Origin: Latescibacteria bacterium UBA6620
GTDB taxonomy: Bacteria; Latescibacterota; UBA2968
NCBI GenBank assembly: GCA_002433075.1
Contig: DJHM01000061.1
Coordinates: 69,490 to 133,489, forward strand
Length of the DNA: 64,000 bases
Reading direction: 5' to 3'
The notes under the pieces: generated by a model
What the model was told of the DNA's origin: nothing
Seen by the model: only the letters and a program-made list of their open reading frames with translations
The model's database searches: none
Translations under genes and position numbers: made by a program
Shown: piece by piece, positions 34,852 through 43,511 of the stretch
Position numbering within the stretch: the first letter of the stretch is position 1
How the letters are laid out: each line of letters starts with the position of its first letter

Positions 34852-36378
34852 ATGCCAGAAGGTGCAACGATCCTCGAAGTTTTGGGCGGTAAAGACGATG
34901 CGGTTGCGATCTCCGCGACCGATCGGCCCGACTTGACCTACAAAGACCTGCGCGATCAGATCGACCGAACGGTCGAGGCGCTCAACGGTTTCGGCATCGG
35001 ACGGAACGACCGCGTTGCGATCGTTCTCCCGAACGGGTCCGAGATGGCCGTTGCCTACCTCTCGGTTGCGATGGCCGCCACGACTGCCCCCCTCAATCCA
35101 GCCTATCGAGTCGACGAATATGCTTTCTATATGGAAGACCTGAGCGCGAAGGTCCTCCTGGTCGAAGCCGGCAGCTCATCCCCCGCAGTCGAAGCTGCAG
35201 AGACCTTGAACGTCCCCATTCTCGAAGTCACCACCGACGATCAGCGTCCCGCAGGATCGTTCGACCTCACGGCCCGGACGAAGTTGTCCGGGACCCCCGA
35301 GGCCGGAGGTCTCGCCCAAGCAGACGATGTGGCTCTGGTCCTCCATACCTCCGGTACGACCTCCCGGCCCAAGATCGTCCCGCTCACCCACACCAATGTG
35401 TGCGCTTCTGCCGGGAATATCCGTAACACCCTGAGCCTGACACCCGACGATCGCTGTATGAACGTGATGCCCCTGTTCCACATCCACGGACTGATGGCGG
35501 CCATCCTGGCTTCGCTGAGTGCGGGTGCGAGCGTCTACTGTACCGACGGCTTCAACGCGTTACGATTCTTCGCGCTGCTCGAGGATGCGAATCCGACCTG
35601 GTACACAGCCGTGCCCACAATGCACCAAGCCATCCTGACCCGTGCCAGTCGGAACAAGGAAATCGTCGACAACGCCCGGCTGCGCTTCATCCGATCCTCT
35701 TCCGCTTCGCTCCCGGCTCAGGTAATGGGCGAACTCGAAGAAACTTTCAACGCGCCCGTCGTGGAAGCCTACGCCATGACGGAATCCGCCCATCAGATGA
35801 CGTGCAACCAGCTGCCCCCCGGTGTGCGGAAACCAGGCACGGTGGGCCCTGCTGCGGGACCCGAAGTTTCGATTATGGATGAAGCGGGCGAGCTTGTCAG
35901 CCAGGGCACGATCGGCGAGGTCGTCATCCGGGGACCCAACGTCACCCTCGGCTACGAAAACAACCCCACCGCCAACGCCGAAAACTTCACAAACGGCTGG
36001 TTCCGCACGGGAGACCAGGGTGTGATGGACGAAGACGGCTACGTGACCATCACCGGACGACTCAAGGAGATTATCAACCGGGGCGGAGAGAAGATCTCAC
36101 CCCGCGAAGTCGACGACGTGTTGATGGATCACCCCGCAGTGCAGCAGGTCGTCACTTTCGCGATGCCCCATAAATCCCTCGGCGAGGACGTCGCTGCCGC
36201 CATCGTGTTAAGGGAAGGTCAAGACGCGTCCGAGCGGGAGGTCAGGGATTTCGCAGCAGAAAAGCTGGCCGACTTCAAGGTGCCCCGGAAGGTGTTGTTC
36301 CTAGAAGAGATTCCAAAGGGCCCGACGGGCAAGATGCAGCGTATCGGGCTTGCGGAGAAACTGGGGATCGGTGAATGA
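34852..36378 (+). CDS. AMP-dependent acyl-CoA synthetase, oxalyl-CoA-synthetase-like
   Basis: 508 residues of the ANL superfamily. LHTSGTTSRPKIVPLTHTN is the phosphate loop (about residue 165), AYAMTESAHQM the A5 motif, GWFRTGDQGVMDEDGY the A7/A8 region, RLKEIINRGGEKISPREVD the hinge, and PTGKMQR holds the catalytic Lys. The P-loop wording T-S-R-P-K and MPLFHIHGLMAAILASLSAG are close to plant and yeast oxalate-CoA ligases (AAE3/Pcs60 type), so a small dicarboxylate is a reasonable substrate (inference). The next gene overlaps its stop by ATGA. Confidence 0.9.
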   Translation: MPEGATILEVLGGKDDAVAISATDRPDLTYKDLRDQIDRTVEALNGFGIGRNDRVAIVLPNGSEMAVAYLSVAMAATTAPLNPAYRVDEYAFYMEDLSAKVLLVEAGSSSPAVEAAETLNVPILEVTTDDQRPAGSFDLTARTKLSGTPEAGGLAQADDVALVLHTSGTTSRPKIVPLTHTNVCASAGNIRNTLSLTPDDRCMNVMPLFHIHGLMAAILASLSAGASVYCTDGFNALRFFALLEDANPTWYTAVPTMHQAILTRASRNKEIVDNARLRFIRSSSASLPAQVMGELEETFNAPVVEAYAMTESAHQMTCNQLPPGVRKPGTVGPAAGPEVSIMDEAGELVSQGTIGEVVIRGPNVTLGYENNPTANAENFTNGWFRTGDQGVMDEDGYVTITGRLKEIINRGGEKISPREVDDVLMDHPAVQQVVTFAMPHKSLGEDVAAAIVLREGQDASEREVRDFAAEKLADFKVPRKVLFLEEIPKGPTGKMQRIGLAEKLGIGE

Positions 36379-37349
36379 AGATCTGCATCTTCGGGGCGGG
36401 TGCCATCGGCGGCTACCTCGGCGTCGACCTGTCACTGGCCGGCGCGGACGTGTCCCTCATCGCCCGGGGCCCGCATCTCGAAGCGATGCAGAAGAACGGC
36501 GTCAAACTCCTGATCGACGGTGAGGAGCGCGTCGCTCATCCGACCACGACCAGCGACCCGGCCGAAGTCGGGCCACAGGACGTCGTCATCATCACCCTCA
36601 AGGCCCACTCCGTCCCCGCAATCGTCGACACCATCCAACCCCTGTTCGGACCCGACACCGCCGTCATCACCGCCACGAACGGCATCCCGTGGTGGTATTT
36701 CCACCGGCTCGACGGGCCCCTGAAAGATCGGCAGCTCAAGAGTGTCGATCCCGGTGGCCAGCAGTGGGAAAAAATCGGTCCGGAACGGGCCATCGGTTGC
36801 GTGGTCTACCCCGCTACCGAAGTCGTCGAACCGGGTGTCATTCAGCATCTCGAAGGCGATCGCTTCAGCCTGGGGGAACCCAGCGGGGAGAAAACCGAGC
36901 GTGTCGTGAAGTTGAGTGAGATTCTGCGAAAGGCCGGATTCAAGGCGCCTGTTCGGCCCAGAATCCGTAACGACATCTGGGTGAAACTGTGGGGCAATCT
37001 CACCTTCAATCCCATCAGCGCTTTGACGCACGCGACCCTCGGCGTCATCGCGACCGAAGATGGCACGCGCTCCATCGCGCGCGGGATGATGCTCGAAGCT
37101 CAGACCATCGGTGAAAAACTGGGGGTGAGGTTCGGGGTCGACGTCGAGCAGCGAATCGCGGGTGCGGCCGCCGTTGGCGCACACAAGACGTCGATGCTTC
37201 AGGATCTCGAGCGGGGCCGGCCGATGGAAATCGATGCTCTGGTGTCGGTCATTCAGGAGATGGGTCGTCTCGTCGAAGTCGAAACGCCTACGATCGACAT
37301 CGTCCTTTCGCTCATCCAGCAGAGGGCACGCGTCGCCGGGTGCTACTGA
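36375..37349 (+). CDS. Ketopantoate-reductase-like (ApbA/PanE family) oxidoreductase
   Basis: 324 residues. MKICIFGAGAIGGYLGVDLS holds the G-x-G-x-x-G NADP motif, and NDIWVKLWGNLTFNPISALT has the catalytic Lys in the second domain. The size and two-domain layout match PanE (2-dehydropantoate 2-reductase), but many paralogues reduce other 2-oxo acids. ATG 36375 overlaps the ligase stop (ATGA), implying translational coupling. Pairing with a CoA ligase rather than other pantothenate genes suggests a catabolic paralogue. Confidence 0.9.
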   Translation: MKICIFGAGAIGGYLGVDLSLAGADVSLIARGPHLEAMQKNGVKLLIDGEERVAHPTTTSDPAEVGPQDVVIITLKAHSVPAIVDTIQPLFGPDTAVITATNGIPWWYFHRLDGPLKDRQLKSVDPGGQQWEKIGPERAIGCVVYPATEVVEPGVIQHLEGDRFSLGEPSGEKTERVVKLSEILRKAGFKAPVRPRIRNDIWVKLWGNLTFNPISALTHATLGVIATEDGTRSIARGMMLEAQTIGEKLGVRFGVDVEQRIAGAAAVGAHKTSMLQDLERGRPMEIDALVSVIQEMGRLVEVETPTIDIVLSLIQQRARVAGCY

Positions 37350-37359
37350 ACCGGATCCC

Positions 37360-38319
37360 TCAATACCCTCGAGCCTTATCCGCGACGAACATCAGCTCCT
37401 CGCCCGCCACGTAGCGTCTCAGATTCTCTTTGAAGATTTCCTTCCGCCGCTCCCACAGCTCTGTCGTTTCCCCCGATACGTGCGGGGAAATGATCACATT
37501 CGGGAAATCCCACAGCGGACTTTCGGACGACAGCGGTTCGACGTCCGTCGCATCCAGTGCGGCTCCCGCGATCCCACCTGCCCTCAAAGCCCGGATCAGA
37601 GCACTTTCATCCACAATGCTTCCCCGTGACACCACCACGAGGTGGGCGGTCGACTTCATCCGCTCAAACTGAGCGGTCCCGATCAGACCGCGGCTCGCCG
37701 GAGTCCTTGGCGCCGTCACGACCACCCAGTCCGAAATCGCCAGCATCTCGTCCAGCCGATCCAGACCCCACACGGCTTCGACGCCCTCGGGCGGATCCGT
37801 CGGTTCCAGATCCACACCATAGATCTTCATATCGAACGCCCGGGCCCGTTGTGCCACGCCCCTCCCCAGGTCTCCCATCGCAAGAATCCCCACCGTCGTT
37901 CCGGTCAACTCCTTGATCTTGTAGCGATAGCTTTCCGTATCCCATCGGTGAACACGCTGGTCCTCCAGAAGGTCCGGGATGCGATGGGCGAAGGCCAGAA
38001 TCATCGCCATCGCGTGATCGGAGATCGCGGGAACGTGGGTCTCCCGCATCAGCGTCATCGTCACTGAACTTTCCACGATCTCTGGAATCGAGTTCACGAT
38101 GCCGTCGAATCCGATCCCCTCGAACTGAAACCACTTCAGGTTCCGAGCATCCAGGAACGCCTCCCTCGTGATTCCGCCGAACAACACCTCGGCATCCCCG
38201 ATCTCCCGCAGCTTGTCTTCTTCCGTATAGGCCGTCACGATGTCCACGTCGGGGAACGACGCCCTCACCTCAGCGACAAAGTCTTCACCGAGGAGACCGG
38301 ATGCAATCACGACTTTCAT
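37360..38319 (-). CDS. D-isomer specific 2-hydroxyacid dehydrogenase
   Basis: 319 residues. The nucleotide motif is VGILAMGDLGRGVAQRA, the first glycine being replaced by Ala. The catalytic Arg is in VSRGSIVDES, the Glu in ATDVEPLSSESPLW and the His in ISPHVSGETTELW, so the triad is intact. Substrates in this family are 2-hydroxy or 2-oxo acids such as glyoxylate, hydroxypyruvate or phosphoglycerate. It is convergent with the ketopantoate-reductase-like gene (10-base gap), which handles similar substrates. Confidence 0.92.
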   Translation of the reverse strand: MKVVIASGLLGEDFVAEVRASFPDVDIVTAYTEEDKLREIGDAEVLFGGITREAFLDARNLKWFQFEGIGFDGIVNSIPEIVESSVTMTLMRETHVPAISDHAMAMILAFAHRIPDLLEDQRVHRWDTESYRYKIKELTGTTVGILAMGDLGRGVAQRARAFDMKIYGVDLEPTDPPEGVEAVWGLDRLDEMLAISDWVVVTAPRTPASRGLIGTAQFERMKSTAHLVVVSRGSIVDESALIRALRAGGIAGAALDATDVEPLSSESPLWDFPNVIISPHVSGETTELWERRKEIFKENLRRYVAGEELMFVADKARGY

Positions 38320-38354
38320 ACTGAGCTCCTGAGATGCGTGTCCAGTTGCAGGCG

Positions 38355-39053
38355 TCAGCCCTTCACTGCCAGAACGGAGGTCTCTGCCGGCAGACTGATC
38401 GGATTCGAATAGTGTGTCACCGTCGTCCCGTTCACGCGTAGTGGCTGCTGTACCACAAAGTCCGCGAAGTCGGGTGCATTGTAAGCCACATACGCCGGTG
38501 ACAGCCTTTCGATATGCAGGTTCACGTCTGCCGAAAAGTCCGGAAACGAGAGCGGTCCCGTGTCGACCTGGTAAATCGGCTCGATATCGTTGGCGTTCAT
38601 CGTCTTGATCGGAAACTCGATCGTCGCATTAAGATCGCCGTCCCCAATCTCGACACGCCCCACGAGGGGCACGTTCCGCAACGACGCCTGGACGATCTCG
38701 TTCGTCCCCTCGAGTTTCTCAGCCTCTACATCCACCAGATCGAATCGAATCGCTTCGAACCGATCGCGCCACAGACCTTCCTCCCGAAATCGGTCTGTGT
38801 GTATCGAGTGCGTTCGGTAGATCACGTATTCTTCGTCAGAGAAGATCCCGAAAAAATCGTAGTTGTCCTCGATAAACAGATCCCGACGAGCGAATGTATG
38901 CTCGGACTTGCACGACGCGTAGAATACATAGTCCGTCGTATTTCCCGTCTCGTCGGTCAACGAACAGACGGACTCCACCTGCAGCCGAGCGTTGTTGCGT
39001 CGTCCCTCCGTCACAAAAGTGACGAATGATTTCCCGTAGTCGTGGACGGTCAC
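38355..39053 (-). CDS. Unrecognised protein, possibly beta-rich
   Basis: About 232 residues from GTG 39053, which has AGGGGA upstream; in-frame codons continue to 39311 but there overlap the neighbouring hydrolase. Distinctive stretches are YGKSFVTFVTEGRRNNAR, DYVFYASCKSEHTFARRDLF, NYDFFGIFSDEEYVIYRTHS and YVAYNAPDFADFVVQQPLRV. No transmembrane or signal sequence is present. Sequence quality (high aromatic content, no low-complexity region, codon use like its neighbours) suggests a real, conserved protein. It lies just downstream of the tandem hydrolase on the same strand and may act on the same ester (inference). No function is assigned. Confidence 0.75.
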   Translation of the reverse strand: MTVHDYGKSFVTFVTEGRRNNARLQVESVCSLTDETGNTTDYVFYASCKSEHTFARRDLFIEDNYDFFGIFSDEEYVIYRTHSIHTDRFREEGLWRDRFEAIRFDLVDVEAEKLEGTNEIVQASLRNVPLVGRVEIGDGDLNATIEFPIKTMNANDIEPIYQVDTGPLSFPDFSADVNLHIERLSPAYVAYNAPDFADFVVQQPLRVNGTTVTHYSNPISLPAETSVLAVKG

Positions 39054-39120
39054 AGGCTTCTGTCCCCTGTTCTTCTTCGCGTCTTCGAGCCTTCGTGTTG
39101 CATTTCCTTCATCCTGGTGG

Positions 39121-41337
39121 TCAACGCCGCTCGGGCCAGTCCAGATGCTTCCGCAGAAACGCCAGTGTTCCCTCAAGATGAATCTCGTGTCCTCCGACGA
39201 AAACCTCCATCTCTGTCCGATCACCGATCCCGAGCAGATCGTAGTGACGCTGGGTCTTCGCATACTCGTAAGCCACCGTCTCGTCTGGAGCCACGCCATC
39301 GTGATGACCACGTTCGACCATAAACGGCCGCGGGCAGATCAGTCGACTCATCTCCGCATAATTGAACGTACTCCCCAGGTCCCATTCGAAAATCTCGTAC
39401 TCACCCTTGTCGGAGTAGCTGTACGGACTGGAAGTCGAGGCGTTCTTCCACACCCATTCGTTGAAATCCGCGCAGCAGATCGAAAGACAGTAGTTGTCGA
39501 CCAAGGGCGGCACCCGCATCGCCGTCTTCCCGCCGTAGCTGATCCCGTAGAATCCAATGCGATCGGAGTCCACGAAGGACAACGTCTTCAGCCAGTCCGT
39601 GATCTGCTGATGCTGCGGTACAATCATCGAGAACAGCGTCTTTTTCAGGGGATAGGATTTCCGCTGAAGGCTTCGGAATCGATCCGTGAAGATGTAAAGG
39701 TTCTGGGGTGCGAAAACCACGAATCCCTCTTTTGCCAGACGCGCCCCGAAATCGTGGTACGCGTCTCGAGTCCCCTCGACGACAACCTGTGCACGACCTT
39801 CCAGTCCGTGCTGGCACACCACGACCGGTCGCCGCTCGCCCGGTTTCATCCCATCCGGAATCCCCAGGATTCCGTAGGCAATCAGATCCTCATACACATC
39901 CAGGACGACCTCATACCCCATCCAACCCTCTTCTTCATAGGAGAGGCGGGTTCGAGCGTTGAACGGAAGCAATTCGTCCTCGAAGCGCCCGATCACGTCT
40001 TCAGCGAAGTAATCGCGATAGGGTTCAATCGTCGCCTCGAACGTCTCCAGCGAGGTACAGTCCAGTTCTTCGAAGAAATCGTCCCGCGTCTTCGCACACT
40101 CTACGAGCAACCGCTGGTTGTGACGATCCAGCTCGTGGACCTGACGGGCGTGACGCTCGGTCGTATCGGGCAGCTTGCCTTCCCCTTCGGGAGTCGCGTC
40201 GTCCCATTCAGGTGCCCCGTTGACACTCAACGCATTCAGGAACGATCGGAGCATTTCATCGGACCCAAACGAACCTTTACCGTCACCGCTTCCGATACAA
40301 CTGAATATTGATGTATCCAGCCCGTTGATCAGTGCCTTCGCACGATCGAACTCTTCTCCCACCGTCTTCGGATCCGGGGTCGTGAGCGCGTAGGGCGCGC
40401 CCTTCCCCTCTCCCTCCGGCACGCACGAGTTCGGGGCTTCCGCCATCTCGACGATCAGGGCTCTCGGCGCAACGAGACTCGCCAGTTCTGCATCGCCGAA
40501 TTGTTCAAGCAGACCGAACACGTTCCGATCGATCGGCTCCGACCACATCGTCTGTCGAGAGTTGAAGTAGCCGCTCACGGCAGCCGCATCGATCCGCTCA
40601 TCGACCGCGGCCGCATACAGCGCAAGCATCCCGCCATCGCCCCACCCGATCGCACCGATCCCCTTCTTGGTACCGGATTGGGCAAACCAGTCGATGATGG
40701 ACAAGATCTTCTGCAACTCGTATCCGATCACGTGGCGACCGAGCTCGTAGGTCGAGCGGTAGATCCATTCCCGGTTCGAGATCCCGTTTACCGCCTCCTC
40801 CCGGTTCAGAAGCATCGGAACCACAACGCAACATCCTGCCTCGACAAGGCGTCGTGCGTATTGCGATTCGGTCGGGACCCCCTCCTCCAGACCGACCAGT
40901 TGCTCCGGCGTCATCCCCGCATCCGGGATCGCGACGATGTCGGCTCCAGCTTCGGCATCCTCCGGGTGCAGAAGCAGTCCTTCCCCGTGCACGTCGTCGA
41001 ACGCCGCCCAGCGAATCGCGTGGATCGTGTATCGGTTGCCTCGCCCAATCAGCGCGGGACGATGGGCCATCGTCACCAACTCGATCCCCGAGAAACGGCG
41101 TTCATCCCGAAGCCCGAGGATGTGCGCCAGCCGGTCGCGGTTCGGCCTTACCGACTCTACGTAGGCCTCGGGCGTCGACACGTCTCGAGACCAGTGATCC
41201 GCCCGTCGCGCAATCGACTGCTTGAGCTTGCGGAGTAGAAAACGATCCGCCCCATCCACGAGGTGCGACGGGATATCGCCATCCATCGTCAGCGGGTCTG
41301 TGCCTTCCAGCGGATTCCAGGTCGGGTCCGATTTCAC
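39121..41337 (-). CDS. Tandem alpha/beta hydrolase, acetyl-xylan-esterase-like
   Basis: About 738 residues holding two alpha/beta-hydrolase domains. Domain 1 has the elbow sequence AIGWGDGGMLAL (about residue 234), where the usual Ser is Asp. Domain 2 has YGISYGGKTAM (Ser about 600), with HHDGVAPDE and FVGGHEIHLEG supplying Asp and His. Domain 1 may be structural, or use a dehalogenase-like Asp nucleophile; domain 2 looks like a normal serine esterase. GTG 41337 follows GGAG and lies just before conserved sequence (SDPTWNPLEGTDPLT); an ATG at 41454 would add 39 residues. It is cytoplasmic by sequence. Confidence 0.88.
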   Translation of the reverse strand: MKSDPTWNPLEGTDPLTMDGDIPSHLVDGADRFLLRKLKQSIARRADHWSRDVSTPEAYVESVRPNRDRLAHILGLRDERRFSGIELVTMAHRPALIGRGNRYTIHAIRWAAFDDVHGEGLLLHPEDAEAGADIVAIPDAGMTPEQLVGLEEGVPTESQYARRLVEAGCCVVVPMLLNREEAVNGISNREWIYRSTYELGRHVIGYELQKILSIIDWFAQSGTKKGIGAIGWGDGGMLALYAAAVDERIDAAAVSGYFNSRQTMWSEPIDRNVFGLLEQFGDAELASLVAPRALIVEMAEAPNSCVPEGEGKGAPYALTTPDPKTVGEEFDRAKALINGLDTSIFSCIGSGDGKGSFGSDEMLRSFLNALSVNGAPEWDDATPEGEGKLPDTTERHARQVHELDRHNQRLLVECAKTRDDFFEELDCTSLETFEATIEPYRDYFAEDVIGRFEDELLPFNARTRLSYEEEGWMGYEVVLDVYEDLIAYGILGIPDGMKPGERRPVVVCQHGLEGRAQVVVEGTRDAYHDFGARLAKEGFVVFAPQNLYIFTDRFRSLQRKSYPLKKTLFSMIVPQHQQITDWLKTLSFVDSDRIGFYGISYGGKTAMRVPPLVDNYCLSICCADFNEWVWKNASTSSPYSYSDKGEYEIFEWDLGSTFNYAEMSRLICPRPFMVERGHHDGVAPDETVAYEYAKTQRHYDLLGIGDRTEMEVFVGGHEIHLEGTLAFLRKHLDWPERR

Positions 41338-41484
41338 GTGATCTCCGAATCGCTGCGGTATAGGCCCACACTGTGGGTGTGTCCCTGGATGTAGACCAAG
41401 CTGGAGGCAGTGTACATCACCAAAGGCCTCGATGCCACTCCGGATGTGGGTCATCGGGCAGCGGCGTGACGAATGACTCGCTCA

Positions 41485-41520
41485 CCTCTTAAAAGTGGCC
41501 CTGAGGACACTTTTAAGAGG
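41485..41520. terminator. 13-bp inverted repeat hairpin
   Basis: The arms CCTCTTAAAAGTG (41485-41497) and CACTTTTAAGAGG (41508-41520) flank a 10-base loop. It lies between the 3' end of the barrel remnant and the start of the tandem hydrolase, both on the minus strand, so a terminator for the upstream unit is plausible. No T run follows on the minus strand. Confidence 0.5.
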
Positions 41521-41570
41521 GATCGAGAAATCGTGGAGACTCCGAGCGTGTCACCGACTGATCGACAGCC

Positions 41571-42296
41571 CTACGCCGAACGATCGCCCGGCACCCACGT
41601 TTTCCCCCGAAAAATCGTATCGTAGCTGACATCGAGCCACAACCTGCCGGACAACTTGAGGGCTGCGTTGAACCCGATCTTGGTGAAGTCCCCCTCGGAA
41701 ACCTGCATTGACATCGAATTCATCGCGGCCAGATTCCCGCCGCTTCCGACCAGCGTATTGACGCCGTCGAGCACGACTTTCAGGAACAGTCGATCGCTGG
41801 GTGTCGCGCCGACTTCGAGCACGTAAGGCACCTGGTTCGAAAACCTGCCCGACCGAAGCCGCATTCCCAACTCCGCGCCTACGTAGACCGGGACCGGATA
41901 CAGGGAGCTCGAGGCAAGGATTCGCCCTTCGATATCGATATCCCCGGTACCCAGCGCCGGCACATCGGCTTCGTTATACCCTGCTGGGATCTTCAACTTT
42001 ACGTAGGGAGCCACGACCAGGGGTCCGTCGGAAAGTTGATACTTTACGCCAATATCCAGGTCGCCGAGTGCGGTCGTCGTGAAACGAGCCGTCCCGACTT
42101 ACGACGTCAGTCTTCCCAGGCTCGTGGCGCCGATGACGGTCAGTCGATCCCGCGCTCCGTATTCTACATACGCGAAAACCTGCCCCGAGTTGAACGATTC
42201 ACCCAACGGGCTGGAATGGCGATTTCCGGCGCCGTCGAACTGCTCGTCTGCGGAACAGAAAATGCCGGACACTTTAACGTCGATTCCGTCTCTATC
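41571..42296 (-). pseudogene. Outer-membrane beta-barrel protein remnant
   Basis: One frame from 42296 to 41571 encodes SADEQFDGAGNRHSSPLGES, VFAYVEYGARDRLTVIGATS, then TAA at 42101-42099, then FTTTALGDLDIGVKYQLSDG, YVKLKIPAGYNEADVPALGT and a series of alternating amphipathic strands to GFNAALKLSGRLWLDVSYDT. The pattern is that of a small porin or transporter-like barrel. It lacks a signal peptide: the frame is closed just upstream by the Gfo/Idh gene, so the N-terminus has been lost. An ATG inside (42014) is not a credible start for an exported barrel. Confidence 0.65.
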
Positions 42297-43290
42297 TCAC
42301 CGCGTTCCCGTCAGATGCCCCAACCCCGGCCATCAGCACCTCCTGCACCGTCAGGTCGTGTGTCGGAGAATAATCGGGTTCCTTTCCCCCTTCGATGATG
42401 GCACGAAGTTCCCGCAAGAGCGACCAGTTGGACCCCGTCGCGCCCAGCTCCAGATCCTGCCAACCCTCGGCGTACTCGTCTGTGGCCTTCTCGAAGCACA
42501 GACTGAGATTGCCCGACCCGATCGGAGCGTGAAGCGCCGTACCTTCCGTGCCGTGGACTTCGATCCGCCGTGCGCTCCCGATCTGCATCCCTCCCATATC
42601 GATCTGCGCGAGACCGTCTTCGTATTCGTGAACCACCACCGCGTTGTCGACTTCCTCACGGTCTCCGTAATGCGCTCTCAGGAAGGGGTGGATTGCCTTC
42701 GGCTCGCCCATCAGCGCCACCATATTGTCGATCAGGTGGCCGGCCATCTCGAAGTAAATCCCACCGATGTAATGATTGTACTCCGTGTAGAGCTCGGGAT
42801 GCCAGGACTTCGGCTTTGGAATGTGGCCACGGTAACCGTAGATCTGACCCAGACGCCCCCACTGCGTCAGCTTGATCGTCTCGTGAATCGCCGGATTGTA
42901 TCGCCACATATAGGCCAGGTTGAGCGCCAGTCCTTTGTCGGCGGACAGTTTCTGGACTTTCTTGAAGTGATCCAGGTTTGCACCAGCCGGCTTCTCCAGC
43001 AGCACGTGCTTACCTGCCTCCAGGGCCTGCTCGGCATAGTCGAGATTCTGATAGACGTGCCCCTCGACGATGACTGCATCCACATCGCTCTCGAGCAAGG
43101 CTTCCGCCGACTCGAAAACTGTCAGATCATCGAAATATTCCGCCCAACCCTTCTTCCGCTCAGCAACCACCTCCGGATCGGGATCGTAGAACCCCAGCAG
43201 CTCTACCTCTTCGGGCCGTTCCTTCGCCTCTCTGACGTGCATCGTTGCGTGGCTGTGCCACGCCCCCAGGTACGCGAATTTCAGACGCAT
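42292..43290 (-). CDS. Gfo/Idh/MocA family oxidoreductase
   Basis: About 332 residues from ATG 43290, preceded by GGAGTGGAGGAGAGG. The N-terminal strand is LKFAYLGAWHSHATMHVREA, without a standard G-x-G-x-x-G. VLLEKPAGAN (EKP, about residue 98) and FEMAGHLIDNMVALMG (G-H-x-x-D, about 177) are intact. The C-terminal part is normal. The short distance to the barrel remnant (stop within 3 bases) suggests that the remnant was once its operon partner. It is divergent from the next Gfo/Idh gene at 43512. Confidence 0.92.
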   Translation of the reverse strand: MRLKFAYLGAWHSHATMHVREAKERPEEVELLGFYDPDPEVVAERKKGWAEYFDDLTVFESAEALLESDVDAVIVEGHVYQNLDYAEQALEAGKHVLLEKPAGANLDHFKKVQKLSADKGLALNLAYMWRYNPAIHETIKLTQWGRLGQIYGYRGHIPKPKSWHPELYTEYNHYIGGIYFEMAGHLIDNMVALMGEPKAIHPFLRAHYGDREEVDNAVVVHEYEDGLAQIDMGGMQIGSARRIEVHGTEGTALHAPIGSGNLSLCFEKATDEYAEGWQDLELGATGSNWSLLRELRAIIEGGKEPDYSPTHDLTVQEVLMAGVGASDGNAVR

Positions 43291-43511
43291 CCTCTCCTCC
43301 ACTCCATAATGCTTGACGTCAACCTGTCTCACTGGCCCCTCGACCGTCCAGGCACTTTGTCCGAGGATCGGGTTCGACGGGGCGCGCTAACGGTACTCTC
43401 TCCCCCTATCTGGCGCAAACCCCCCTGACTTTGCCCTTTCCCTTTTTACTTTTCACGTCGGTAGGACTTACTTACCGCACACCCTCTCACCTGACTGAAC
43501 GCGGAGTTTGT

